Assembly: GCA_029240815.1 (NCBI GenBank) | Contig: JARDZO010000013.1 | Coordinates: forward strand, 1 to 37,701 | DNA length: 37,701 nucleotides | DNA from: Brevibacillus sp. | GTDB lineage: Bacteria; Bacillota; Bacilli; Brevibacillales; Brevibacillaceae | Reading direction: 5' to 3' | In this document: positions 1 through 7,743 of the stretch, piece by piece | Numbering within the stretch: position 1 is the first letter of the stretch | Layout of the letters: every line of letters starts with the position of its first letter | Made by a program: the position numbers and the translations under genes | The notes under the pieces: model-generated | What the model was told of the DNA's origin: nothing | Database searches by the model: none | The model's input: the letters and a program-made list of their open reading frames with translations, nothing else

Positions 1-1101
1 CTGCAAAATGTGCCAACAGCTGATGAACTGGCTATCGCCCCTGAAGGACTGAATGAAGAAGACATGGACGCCTTGCAGGAACTGATGGCACTGCTCGCGC
101 AAATGCTTGCGTCAGGTCAACAGATTCCGGAAGAGGTGGCTCCCAAGCTGGAAGAGAAAGCAGGAGCGATCGATCAGTTACTTCAGAAGGCACAAGGTCA
201 ATTTCCTCAAATTTCGGAAGACTGGAAGCAACTCCTGTCTAAGCTGTCTGAAGGCGAACCAGCTTCTGATGAAATGCAAAAACTGGCCCAACTTCTCGAA
301 GCCTTGAAAGCCCAAAGAGACGAGCAGGAAACAGGAAAGAAAGGTCCCGCCTTAACCCGCTCTGACCTAATTGGTAACGGGAACAATTTGCAGCAGGAAG
401 CCAACAAAAGCATTCAACCGCTGCGCTTTAACCAAGGGCTTTCCGCTTACAAAGCGGAAGCAGGCATTCCATCTCAACCAGTACAACCAGCATTGCAAGA
501 CTCAGGATTGTTGAATCAGGATAGCAAGGAAGACGGTGGTCTTCCGTTTGGGAATGCACAAGGTCAAGTAAGTGCTAGTAACCAGTTGCAGACGAACCAG
601 CCATTCCAGCAATCATCCGTACAGACGCATCAAGTGCATGCCAATCAGTTGACTCAGCAGGTAACACAGATTTTTGTGAAACAGATGAAGCTGACGCAAC
701 TGAATGGGGTACACGAAGCCAAGCTCATTTTGAATCCGCAGTCTTTGGGGCAAGTAGATGTGACCATTACGTCGCATAATGGCGTCATTACAGCACAATT
801 CTCTGCGGAAACACAGGCAGGCAAGGACATGCTGGACAACCAGCTGCCGCAGCTGCGAGCGGCTTTGACCCAACAAGGCTTGCAGGTAGATCGTCTGGAA
901 GTCAACCAGCAGCAGGAGACAGCGTTTGGTTTCCAGCAGCAACGAGAGCAGGCTAGACAACAGCAGGATAATAACCGCAAGCAAGACCAGCAAGAAGAAC
1001 AAGATTTCGCGCTGGATGCATTGGTAGACAACAATGAATCGACAGAATCGTTATGGAATCGCCTGCGGGAATCCGCACGAGGCATCGACGATATCGTCTA
1101 G
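1..1101 (+). CDS. fliK: Flagellar hook-length control protein FliK (5' partial)
   Basis: FliK is the secreted molecular ruler that measures hook length and, through FlhB, switches export from hook to filament subunits. The frame is open to the first base of the window (CTG CAA AAT GTG), so the start lies upstream and the GTG at 10 is probably internal. The visible 366 codons hold a low-complexity, Gln-rich N-terminal part and a conserved C-terminal Flg_hook domain (roughly residues 215-305 of the visible part), with the typical LILNPQSLGQVDV stretch and the following amphipathic helix. The last 60 residues are very rich in Gln, Asn and Asp. It heads the visible part of the fla/che operon; a strong AAAGGAGG follows its stop for the next gene. 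Identification rests on the C-terminal domain and synteny. Confidence 0.9.
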   Translation: MQNVPTADELAIAPEGLNEEDMDALQELMALLAQMLASGQQIPEEVAPKLEEKAGAIDQLLQKAQGQFPQISEDWKQLLSKLSEGEPASDEMQKLAQLLEALKAQRDEQETGKKGPALTRSDLIGNGNNLQQEANKSIQPLRFNQGLSAYKAEAGIPSQPVQPALQDSGLLNQDSKEDGGLPFGNAQGQVSASNQLQTNQPFQQSSVQTHQVHANQLTQQVTQIFVKQMKLTQLNGVHEAKLILNPQSLGQVDVTITSHNGVITAQFSAETQAGKDMLDNQLPQLRAALTQQGLQVDRLEVNQQQETAFGFQQQREQARQQQDNNRKQDQQEEQDFALDALVDNNESTESLWNRLRESARGIDDIV

Positions 1102-1125
1102 GAATGGAATAAAGGAGGAAGCACG

Positions 1126-1521
1126 ATGAACCAGTTTCGTGTGTCGCAAACCTACTTCCCTCCGAAAACGAGTCACGTCACCAAAGCTACTACCCAGACT
1201 GCCCAGGGAAGCGGCAAATCGTTTCAACAGTTTCTGACGGAATCGCTGGGTGCTGCCGCCAAAACGCAACCACTCAGCATGAGCCAGCACGCCGTCAACC
1301 GACTGAGGGAACGGGGAATTACACTTGATGCCCCTCAAATGGAACGTTTGGAAACAGCTGTGCAAAAAGCGGCTGCCAAAGGAGCCAAAGAGTCTCTCAT
1401 TCTGATGGATAATGTGGCTTACGTCGTGAGTATCGTAAATCGGAAGATCATTACCGCTGTCGACGATGGAAGCATGAAAGACAATGTGTTTACCAATATC
1501 GATAGTGCTGTCTTCGTGTAG
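1126..1521 (+). CDS. Flagellar operon protein, TIGR02530 family
   Basis: This 131-residue protein matches my memory of the small TIGR02530 flagellar operon family, found beside hook genes in many Firmicutes and of unknown biochemical role. The N-terminal 45 residues look disordered. The conserved part starts near residue 50 with MSQHAVNRLRERGI and continues through an alpha/beta region with LILMDNVAYVVSI and a C-terminal TAVDDGSMKDNVFTNIDSA segment. The ATG at 1126 follows AAAGGAGG with good spacing. It sits directly between fliK and flgE, where Bacillus subtilis has flgD (ylxG); it is too short for FlgD and does not look like it. I infer a role in hook assembly from position only. Confidence 0.8.
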   Translation: MNQFRVSQTYFPPKTSHVTKATTQTAQGSGKSFQQFLTESLGAAAKTQPLSMSQHAVNRLRERGITLDAPQMERLETAVQKAAAKGAKESLILMDNVAYVVSIVNRKIITAVDDGSMKDNVFTNIDSAVFV

Positions 1522-1536
1522 TACTTAGGCAACATC

Positions 1537-1587
1537 GGGCTGGACCTCGAGCGAGGAAGCCCAGCGGTTACCGACCGACAGAGGTAA
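1537..1587 (+). other. Two RNA hairpins upstream of flgE
   Basis: The 101-bp gap before flgE can fold into two stem-loops. The first pairs GGGCT (1537-1541) with AGCCC (1558-1562) and, inside it, CCTC (1545-1548) with GAGG (1553-1556). The second pairs TTACC (1568-1572) with GGTAA (1583-1587). Neither has a T-tract, so they are not intrinsic terminators. An mRNA stabilising or translation-tuning role ahead of the highly needed hook protein is inference. Confidence 0.45.
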
Positions 1588-1622
1588 TCGTACCGAGGAT
1601 TAAGTAGAGGAGGAAACATATT

Positions 1623-2447
1623 ATGCTTCGTTCTATGTACTCGGGTATTTCAGGTTTGCGTGGTTTCCAGACAAAACTGGACGTTATCGGGAATAACATC
1701 GCAAACGTAAATACCGTAGGCTTTAAAAAAGGTCGCGTCATGTTCCAGGATATTTTGAGCCAAAACATCCAAGGGGCAAGTGCTCCGACTGATGGTGGAA
1801 AAGGCGGTACAAACCCGACTCAGATCGGTCTGGGAGCGAAAATTGGATCCATCGATACCGTGTTTAACGCAGGTAGCCCGATGACCACAAACTTGCCGAC
1901 TGACCTTTCTATTGAAGGCGATGGATTCTTTGTCGTAAAAGACGGGGATGACGGATTGACCTACTTTACCCGCGCAGGTAACTTTACTCGCGATATGAAC
2001 GGTACGCTGGTGAACCCACAAGGAATGGTAGTCCAAGCTGCTGGTGGTGGAGCGATCACGATCAGTCGTGACACCTATACCTCTTACTCCATTGGTCAAG
2101 ATGGGAAAGTGATTGGGGTTACACCTGATGGAACGCTGGAAGAAATCGCAACCATCGGGGTCATGGGTTTCAATAACCCGGGCGGTCTGAAAAAAGTGGG
2201 TAACTCCTTGTACGAGAACACTGTGAATGCTGGTGACGTAAATGGAGGAGATCCAAATACTCCTCTGGAGCCATCAGATGACCTCATTAAAGTGAACATC
2301 ATCGCTGGCCAGTTGGAAATGTCCAACGTTGACCTATCCGAAGAGTTTACCGAAATGATCGTCGCTCAACGCGGCTTCCAGGCAAACTCTCGGATCATCA
2401 CCACTTCCGATACGGTATTGGAAGAACTGGTCAACCTGAAGCGCTAA
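1623..2447 (+). CDS. flgE: Flagellar hook protein FlgE
   Basis: This 274-residue protein polymerises to form the flagellar hook, the universal joint between basal body and filament. The N-terminus carries the rod/hook family signature (SGISGLRGFQTKLDVIGNN, residues 7-25), followed by a beta-rich middle with DLSIEGDGFFVV. The C-terminus has the matching heptad helix (VDLSEEFTEMIVAQRGFQAN). The length is close to the short Bacillus hook protein, which older annotations call FlgG. The start at 1623 follows AGAGGAGG. The neighbours flbD and fliL downstream are the usual ones. A distal-rod FlgG paralogue is the alternative name, but position and length favour the hook. Confidence 0.9.
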   Translation: MLRSMYSGISGLRGFQTKLDVIGNNIANVNTVGFKKGRVMFQDILSQNIQGASAPTDGGKGGTNPTQIGLGAKIGSIDTVFNAGSPMTTNLPTDLSIEGDGFFVVKDGDDGLTYFTRAGNFTRDMNGTLVNPQGMVVQAAGGGAITISRDTYTSYSIGQDGKVIGVTPDGTLEEIATIGVMGFNNPGGLKKVGNSLYENTVNAGDVNGGDPNTPLEPSDDLIKVNIIAGQLEMSNVDLSEEFTEMIVAQRGFQANSRIITTSDTVLEELVNLKR

Positions 2448-2460
2448 TCGCGTAAAGGAT

Positions 2461-2495
2461 GAGTAAGGGGAGGCGAATGATCACTTCCCCTACTC
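2461..2495 (+). other. Strong hairpin between flgE and flbD
   Basis: Bases 2461-2471 pair with 2486-2495 to give a 10-bp stem (GAGTA plus GGGGA against TCCCC plus TACTC) with one bulged A and a 14-nt loop. No T-run follows; the flbD ribosome binding site lies just downstream at 2503-2509. It fits a processing or stabilising element at the flgE 3' end better than a terminator. Confidence 0.55.
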
Positions 2496-2515
2496 TCTAC
2501 CGAAAGGAGCAGCCG

Positions 2516-2737
2516 ATGATCAAATTGACACGATTTAACGGCGCCATTTTTTATCTGAATATCACGCATATCGAGACGGTAGAGGCTACTCCCGATACGG
2601 TGATTACTCTGTTCAACGACAGGAAATATATCGTCAAAGATTCGGCAGAGTCAATCGCTGAACGTGTCCAGGCCTTTTATCAATATGTTCCTCCGGCAAG
2701 CAGTGCACCGAGATTGCCGGAAGATGCAAATGAATAG
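2516..2737 (+). CDS. flbD: FlbD/SwrD family flagellar protein
   Basis: This small soluble protein of 73 residues belongs to the FlbD family (B. subtilis YlzI, renamed SwrD, which raises flagellar motor power needed for swarming). I chose the ATG at 2516 because AAAGGAG lies 6-7 bases upstream and the family begins with MI-L-T-R-F-N-G; an upstream in-frame ATG at 2459 would add 19 unrelated residues and run through the hairpin. The core includes the motif YLNITHIETVEATPDT and a beta-rich domain. The C-terminal 15 residues are Pro/Ala-rich and variable. It lies between flgE and fliL as in other Bacilli. Confidence 0.88.
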   Translation: MIKLTRFNGAIFYLNITHIETVEATPDTVITLFNDRKYIVKDSAESIAERVQAFYQYVPPASSAPRLPEDANE

Positions 2738-2751
2738 CGGGAGGCTTTGCG

Positions 2752-3207
2752 ATGTTTCAAAATCGTTTGTTTAACATGGCTCTAATTATTATCATCGCGA
2801 TATCGCTTCTGGGAGTTATTTCGTTCGTGCTCTGGCAAACCTATCTCTCCCCAACTGCACAGTCGGCTAGCAGCGCAGAAAAGCAATTGGAACCATTGTC
2901 TGCAAAGGAAATGCAGGAGTACTCAGTGGACACTGGTGAAATTACTACCAATCTGCTGACGAACAATTACATGATCGTGCGATTCACGATTACTGCAGAT
3001 AATTCCGACGCAAAAGCGGAACTGGAACAACGTCTTCCACAGATCAATCAGGTCATTATCAAGACATTGGCTGGTTTGACGCCAGAAGACATCAAGGGAA
3101 CAGAAGGCGTGAACAAACTGGAAGCGAAAATCATGAATGAAGTCAGCTCTCTGATGCAAGAAGGTAAGATCGTTCAAGTAGTGACGACCAAACGTGTCTT
3201 GTCCTAG
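2752..3207 (+). CDS. fliL: Flagellar basal body-associated protein FliL
   Basis: FliL is a single-pass inner membrane protein that sits around the stator units and supports torque. This 151-residue copy has a short cytoplasmic N-terminus, one transmembrane helix at about residues 7-29, a polar linker, and the extracytoplasmic FliL domain (about 60-151) containing TTNLLTNNYMIVRFTIT. It ends in VVTTKRVLS, close to the family's usual C-terminus. Its start follows GGGAGG with good spacing, 14 bp after flbD, and it precedes the switch genes fliM and fliY. Confidence 0.93.
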   Translation: MFQNRLFNMALIIIIAISLLGVISFVLWQTYLSPTAQSASSAEKQLEPLSAKEMQEYSVDTGEITTNLLTNNYMIVRFTITADNSDAKAELEQRLPQINQVIIKTLAGLTPEDIKGTEGVNKLEAKIMNEVSSLMQEGKIVQVVTTKRVLS

Positions 3208-3247
3208 GGTAGCGATGCAGGTATACATAGCAGGGAGGTGACGATAT

Positions 3248-4243
3248 ATGGCCGAGGTTCTCTCACAAAGTGAGATTGATGCGTTGTTGGCTGCTCTCTC
3301 ATCGGGGGAGATGGACGCCAATGAGCTGAAAAAAGAAGAGACTGAGCGCAAGGTAAAAGTATATGACTTTAAACGAGCTTTGCGTTTTTCCAAAGATCAG
3401 ATCCGTGGTCTGACGCGAATTCATGAAAACTACGCGCGGCTATTGACGACGTATTTTTCCGCTCAGCTCCGTACCTTCGTGCAAATTACGGTTGCCTCCG
3501 TCGATCAATTACCGTATGACGAGTTTATTCGTTCCATTCCCAAGATGACCATTCTCAACATCTTTGAAGCGCCGCCATTGGAAGGTCGTATGGTCCTGGA
3601 AGTGAATCCTAACATCGCTTACACCATGCTCGATCGTCTTTTAGGTGGGCAGGGTGCGATTCCTGAAAAAATGGGCGCCCTTACGGAAATTGAAACAACG
3701 GTGATGGAGCGTGTGTTTGGCAAAGCGCTGGATACATTCCACGAGGCATGGAAACAAATCATTGAGCTTGATCCTTACCAAGAAGGCCTAGAGATGAATC
3801 CGCAATTTATGCAGATCGTCTCACCCAATGAAATCGTTGTCGTTATTTCATTCAGTACCAAAATCGGCGACACAACTGGCATGATTAATTTGTGTTTGCC
3901 ACACGTCGTACTCGAGCCGATCATGACAAAGCTATCCGGGCAGTACTGGTTCTCGAAACAGAAAAAAACACGCGACGAAGAAGAACGTCTGCGTGTAGAA
4001 GACCGGGTAAAGACCGCGAAGCTGCCGATCGTCGCAGAGATGGGAACAGCTACGATTTCGGTAAAAGATTTCCTCCAGCTTCAACAAGGCGATGTCATTC
4101 AACTGGATCAGTCGTTAGATAACAAGCTTAAAATCAAGATCGGCAACCACCTGAAATTTCTCGGACAACCGGGTACGCTTAAAGGAAGAGTTGCCGTACA
4201 GATTGATGAAGTCATAGAGGAGGGGGAGGAACACAATGAGTAG
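3248..4243 (+). CDS. fliM: Flagellar motor switch protein FliM
   Basis: FliM forms the middle ring of the C-ring switch and binds CheY-P to set rotation direction. The 331-residue protein begins with the CheY-P binding peptide LSQSEIDALL (residues 5-14). A central CheC-like domain (about 45-225) contains LLGGQGA, and a C-terminal SpoA/FliN-like domain (about 250-325) follows. The start uses a GGGAGGTGA site. The last 8 bases overlap the start of fliY, which implies coupled translation of the two switch proteins. Length and motifs agree with the Bacillus family. Confidence 0.96.
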   Translation: MAEVLSQSEIDALLAALSSGEMDANELKKEETERKVKVYDFKRALRFSKDQIRGLTRIHENYARLLTTYFSAQLRTFVQITVASVDQLPYDEFIRSIPKMTILNIFEAPPLEGRMVLEVNPNIAYTMLDRLLGGQGAIPEKMGALTEIETTVMERVFGKALDTFHEAWKQIIELDPYQEGLEMNPQFMQIVSPNEIVVVISFSTKIGDTTGMINLCLPHVVLEPIMTKLSGQYWFSKQKKTRDEEERLRVEDRVKTAKLPIVAEMGTATISVKDFLQLQQGDVIQLDQSLDNKLKIKIGNHLKFLGQPGTLKGRVAVQIDEVIEEGEEHNE

Positions 4244-5606
4244 AGACATGCTTTCTCAGGACGAGATTGACGCGCTGCTTCGCGCGAACAACTTGGTAGA
4301 GGATGAAGAGGAAGCTGATTCGGTAGTCAGTCAGGATGTTGCCGAATTTCTTTCCCCGTTTGAACAGGATGCTCTCGGAGAAATCGGAAATATTTCTTTC
4401 GGAAGCGCAGCGACAGCACTATCTACGCTGCTGAGCAGGAAGGTAGACATTACGACCCCTACTGTTTCGGTAGTCAACGTGAGCGAGCTGGAAAGTGAGT
4501 TTCCAATTCCTCACGTAGCCGTTCACGTGGAATATACAGACGGGTTTAAAGGAATTAACCTGCTGGTCATCCGCATGGAGGACGCAGCGATCATTGCCGA
4601 CCTGATGATGGGTGGCGATGGTCGTCCTGAGAATACGGATCTATCCGAACTACATATCAGTGCTGTACAAGAGGCAATGAACCAGATGATGGGTTCAGCT
4701 GCGACCTCGATGTCCACGATCTTTAACCAGTTCATCAACATCACTCCTCCTGGCATCGACGTGATGGATCTCGCACAGGGAAAAGGCGGAGACAGCTTCT
4801 CAGATGATGACAGTCCGCTGGTGAAAGTCTCTTTTCGATTAAAGGTTGGCGAGCACGGTGAACTCATTGATTCAAACATCATGCAGCTCTTGCCACTTTC
4901 CTTTGCGAAAAAGATGATTGATAAACTAGTAGGTGGTACCGAAGAAGAGGTAGCTGCCGCTGCTGCAGCCATCGAAATGCCGAGTATCCCTGCCATTACG
5001 CAATCCGCTGCACCGGTTGCGGCTGCTCCTGTTCAACCAGAGCCGGCATACGTACCACCTGCTGCACCACAGCCACCACCGCAGCCTATGTACGAACAAC
5101 CACCTATGGGCTATGCACCACCGCCTGTGTACGCGCAACCAATGGGATACCCAGGTCAGCCTGCTTATCCGGATGCATACGGGCAGCATGCAATGCCGCC
5201 AGGATACGCACCGTATCCTCCAGCGTATCCACCGACTACTATGGCGCCGACACCTCAGCATTTTGGCAGCCCTGCTGCAAATCAAGCAAATGTGAAACCA
5301 GCGCAATTTGCGCCGCTTGGAGGTGCTCCCTTGGTAACGGGAGAAGAGCAGAACTTGAACCTGCTTCTGGACATTCCACTGCAAGTGACAGTCGAACTCG
5401 GACGCACCAAGAAATTAATCAGAGAAATTCTTGACTTGTCCGCTGGATCAATTATACAGTTGGACAAGCTGGCAGGTGAGCATGTAGACATCTTGGTAAA
5501 CAACAAGCTGATTGCCAAGGGAGAAGTAGTCGTCATTGACGAGAACTTTGGGGTCCGTGTCACAGATATCATCAGTCAGTTCGATCGAGTTCAAAAATTA
5601 CAATAA
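4236..5606 (+). CDS. fliY: Flagellar motor switch phosphatase FliY (FliN-type)
   Basis: FliY is the Gram-positive switch protein that joins a CheC-like CheY-P phosphatase to a FliN-like SpoA domain. The 456 residues show an N-terminal CheY-P binding peptide (LSQDEIDALL, 6-15), then two phosphatase motifs of the E-x2-N type, E49/N52 and E146/N149, both intact. A long Pro/Tyr/Ala/Gln-rich linker follows (about 259-345), then a SpoA domain (about 373-456). B. subtilis FliY is about 378 residues as I recall it; the extra length here is mainly the linker. Translation is coupled to fliM by an 8-bp overlap, and cheY, its substrate's gene, follows directly. Confidence 0.95.
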   Translation: MSRDMLSQDEIDALLRANNLVEDEEEADSVVSQDVAEFLSPFEQDALGEIGNISFGSAATALSTLLSRKVDITTPTVSVVNVSELESEFPIPHVAVHVEYTDGFKGINLLVIRMEDAAIIADLMMGGDGRPENTDLSELHISAVQEAMNQMMGSAATSMSTIFNQFINITPPGIDVMDLAQGKGGDSFSDDDSPLVKVSFRLKVGEHGELIDSNIMQLLPLSFAKKMIDKLVGGTEEEVAAAAAAIEMPSIPAITQSAAPVAAAPVQPEPAYVPPAAPQPPPQPMYEQPPMGYAPPPVYAQPMGYPGQPAYPDAYGQHAMPPGYAPYPPAYPPTTMAPTPQHFGSPAANQANVKPAQFAPLGGAPLVTGEEQNLNLLLDIPLQVTVELGRTKKLIREILDLSAGSIIQLDKLAGEHVDILVNNKLIAKGEVVVIDENFGVRVTDIISQFDRVQKLQ

Positions 5607-5641
5607 TCCATTCAACAGTGAAGCATTGGGAGGAGCTAATC

Positions 5642-6004
5642 ATGTCAAACAAAGTATTAATCGTGGATGATGCAGCGTTCATGCGTATGATGATCAAGGA
5701 GATTTTGTCCAAAAATGGCTACAGCGTCGTTGGGGAAGCGAGCGACGGTGCTCAGGCGATAGAAAAATACAAAGAACTCGGTCCTGACCTGGTAACGATG
5801 GACATTACGATGCCAGAAATGGACGGTATTGCTGCTTTGAAGGAAATCAAAAAGATTGATCCGAACGCTCGCGTCATCATGTGCTCTGCGATGGGACAGC
5901 AAGCCATGGTTATTGATGCGATTCAGGCGGGCGCAAAAGATTTCATCGTGAAGCCGTTCCAGGCAGATCGCGTACTGGAAGCGATCAAGAAGACATTGAG
6001 CTAA
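5642..6004 (+). CDS. cheY: Chemotaxis response regulator CheY
   Basis: CheY is the single-domain receiver phosphorylated by CheA that then binds FliM and FliY at the motor. The 120-residue protein has the acidic pair D9/D10, the phosphoacceptor D54 in MDITMPEMDG, S82 and K104 in the KPF motif, all intact. I chose the ATG at 5642, which follows GGGAGGA by 7 bases; an in-frame ATG at 5618 lacks a site and would add 8 non-family residues. The stop codon overlaps the fliO start by one base. Confidence 0.96.
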   Translation: MSNKVLIVDDAAFMRMMIKEILSKNGYSVVGEASDGAQAIEKYKELGPDLVTMDITMPEMDGIAALKEIKKIDPNARVIMCSAMGQQAMVIDAIQAGAKDFIVKPFQADRVLEAIKKTLS

Positions 6005-6681
6005 TGATGAAATTCCGGAATGCAGGGACGCGACTCATCTGGGTTTGTTGTCTCATCATGCTGCTTGTCGCCTCCCTTCCTGGCATGGCTTCAGCTGAAG
6101 GTACTGTGGCTGATTCCTATAACCAGGGGAATGCACCAAAGAGCAATGCGCCCGCCGGCGGCGAACAGCCGGCGGCCATTCCGGGCAGCGGAAACGGCAG
6201 TATGTGGGGATACTTGGTCCAAGTCATCTTCTCACTCGGATTCATCGCTGTGCTCATCTTCCTGTTGCTACGATTCTTGGGCAAGAGGCAAATTGGACAA
6301 GGTCATGGACCGATCAAGATCATATCCGCAGCTGCACTCGGAAACGGGAAAACGATGCAGGTTGTGATGATAGGGGAAACTCTGTACATCGTCGGAGTTG
6401 GCGAAAATGTACAAATGCTCCGAATGATCGAACCGGGGGAAGAAGCCGACCTCATCTTGTCAGATGCAGAAATGAAGCCAATTTCTTCACAGTTTTCCTT
6501 CAAGTGGCTGCCTTTCGGGAAAAAGAAACAAGTAGAAGAAGAAATCTTGTATTCTTCCGAAGTGGATGGACAATCGTTTCAAGAGTTGCTGAAGGGACAA
6601 TGGAATGATGTCCAGAAGCGACCGATACAAACAGATGTGTGGACCAAAGAGGAAGCTCAGGACAGAGGGGACCTAAAATGA
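6004..6681 (+). CDS. fliO: Flagellar biosynthesis protein FliO (FliZ in Bacillus)
   Basis: FliO is the membrane chaperone that helps assemble the FliP ring of the export gate. This 225-residue protein has an apparent signal peptide ending near ASA (residue 31), a short Gly/Ala/Pro-rich outside segment, one transmembrane helix (about 69-89), and a cytoplasmic domain with the FliO pattern (SAAALGNGKTMQVVMIGETL and then VGENVQML). The C-terminal 60 residues are charged and variable. The start is ATG 6004, overlapping the cheY stop by one base; ATG 6007 directly after it is equally possible. It overlaps fliP by 4 bp. B. subtilis names this gene fliZ. Confidence 0.88.
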   Translation: MMKFRNAGTRLIWVCCLIMLLVASLPGMASAEGTVADSYNQGNAPKSNAPAGGEQPAAIPGSGNGSMWGYLVQVIFSLGFIAVLIFLLLRFLGKRQIGQGHGPIKIISAAALGNGKTMQVVMIGETLYIVGVGENVQMLRMIEPGEEADLILSDAEMKPISSQFSFKWLPFGKKKQVEEEILYSSEVDGQSFQELLKGQWNDVQKRPIQTDVWTKEEAQDRGDLK

Positions 6682-7439
6682 AACATTTTTTGCAGGTGCT
6701 CGTGATTGCCGCAGTGCTGCTGGCTTTGCCAAATGTCGTGATGGCAGCTCCCGTGGGAACACCGCTTGTTCCGAGCATTGATTTGAAAATTGGCGGTGGA
6801 ACTGGAACGCCTCAGGAAACTTCCTCGGCGATTCAAATCTTGCTGATTTTGACGGTATTATCCGTAGCTCCAGCGATTTTGTTGCTCATGACGAGTTTTA
6901 CCAGGATCGTGATTGTGCTGTCATTCGTCCGTAATGCCCTGGCTACTCAACAAATGCCCCCAAACCAGGTTCTGGTGGCACTGGCGCTCTTTATGACATT
7001 TTTTATCATGGCTCCGACACTTGGCAAGGTAAATGAAACAGCCGTTCAGCCATTTATGACAGGGAAGATCACCCAGCAACAGGCATTTGATACTGCAGTT
7101 ATCCCATTCAAGGAATTCATGGCAAAGCAAACAAGGGAAAAAGATTTGGCGTTGTTCCTGGAATATACAAAGTCAGAAAGACCAAAGACCATTCAAGACA
7201 TTCCCTTGAGTGCATTGGTACCTGCGTACGCTATCAGTGAATTGAAAACGGCATTTCAAATTGGCTTTATGATCTTTATACCATTCCTCGTAATTGATAT
7301 GGTCATCTCCAGCATTTTGATGGGGATGGGGATGATGATGTTGCCGCCTGTCATGATTTCGTTGCCGTTTAAAATCCTGCTTTTCATCATGGTAGATGGC
7401 TGGTATCTGGTCGTGAAATCACTCTTGATCAGCTTTTAG
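6678..7439 (+). CDS. fliP: Flagellar export gate protein FliP
   Basis: FliP is the main subunit of the FliPQR export gate. The 253-residue protein begins with a cleavable signal sequence (about 1-23, ending VMA) and a short periplasmic-side stretch. Four hydrophobic segments follow, including SVAPAILLLMTSFTRIVIVL and the C-terminal pair around FIPFLVIDMVISSILMGMGM. I chose ATG 6678, which overlaps the fliO stop as ATGA; the longer in-frame start at 6639 lies deep in fliO and adds hydrophilic residues ahead of the signal peptide. fliQ follows after a 31-bp gap with a GAGGAGG site. Confidence 0.96.
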   Translation: MKHFLQVLVIAAVLLALPNVVMAAPVGTPLVPSIDLKIGGGTGTPQETSSAIQILLILTVLSVAPAILLLMTSFTRIVIVLSFVRNALATQQMPPNQVLVALALFMTFFIMAPTLGKVNETAVQPFMTGKITQQQAFDTAVIPFKEFMAKQTREKDLALFLEYTKSERPKTIQDIPLSALVPAYAISELKTAFQIGFMIFIPFLVIDMVISSILMGMGMMMLPPVMISLPFKILLFIMVDGWYLVVKSLLISF

Positions 7440-7470
7440 GTACATTCCAGAGGGTCCGAGGAGGTAGAGC

Positions 7471-7740
7471 ATGACACAAGAATTATTAATGCAGATTGCC
7501 CAGAGCTCAGTCTATACCATCCTGCTGCTTTCGGCACCTGCCCTAGGGATCGCCTTGCTGGTCGGATTGATTGTCAGCGTCTTCCAGGCAACGACACAAA
7601 TTCAGGAGCAAACTCTTGCATTCATTCCAAAAATCTTGGCTGTCTTCATTATACTGCTAGCGGTTGGACCGTGGATGCTTCGCGTAATGCTTGATTTTAC
7701 GATGGGTATCTTCGGAAACCTCCATCGATTTGTCGGATAG
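7471..7740 (+). CDS. fliQ: Flagellar export gate protein FliQ
   Basis: FliQ is the small two-helix subunit that packs around FliP and FliR in the export gate. The 89 residues hold two transmembrane helices (about 15-38 and 50-73), with the conserved loop VSVFQATTQIQEQTLAFIPK between them. Length and motif are typical. The start at 7471 follows GAGGAGG. The stop is three bases before fliR, so the gate subunits are made in a fixed order. Confidence 0.96.
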   Translation: MTQELLMQIAQSSVYTILLLSAPALGIALLVGLIVSVFQATTQIQEQTLAFIPKILAVFIILLAVGPWMLRVMLDFTMGIFGNLHRFVG

Positions 7741-7743
7741 CCT

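Noticed and set aside
5017..5384. Alternative reading frames within the FliY linker region on both strands
   Set aside because: They result from the Pro/Gln-rich repeat codons of the linker; the real FliY frame continues without break into the SpoA domain.
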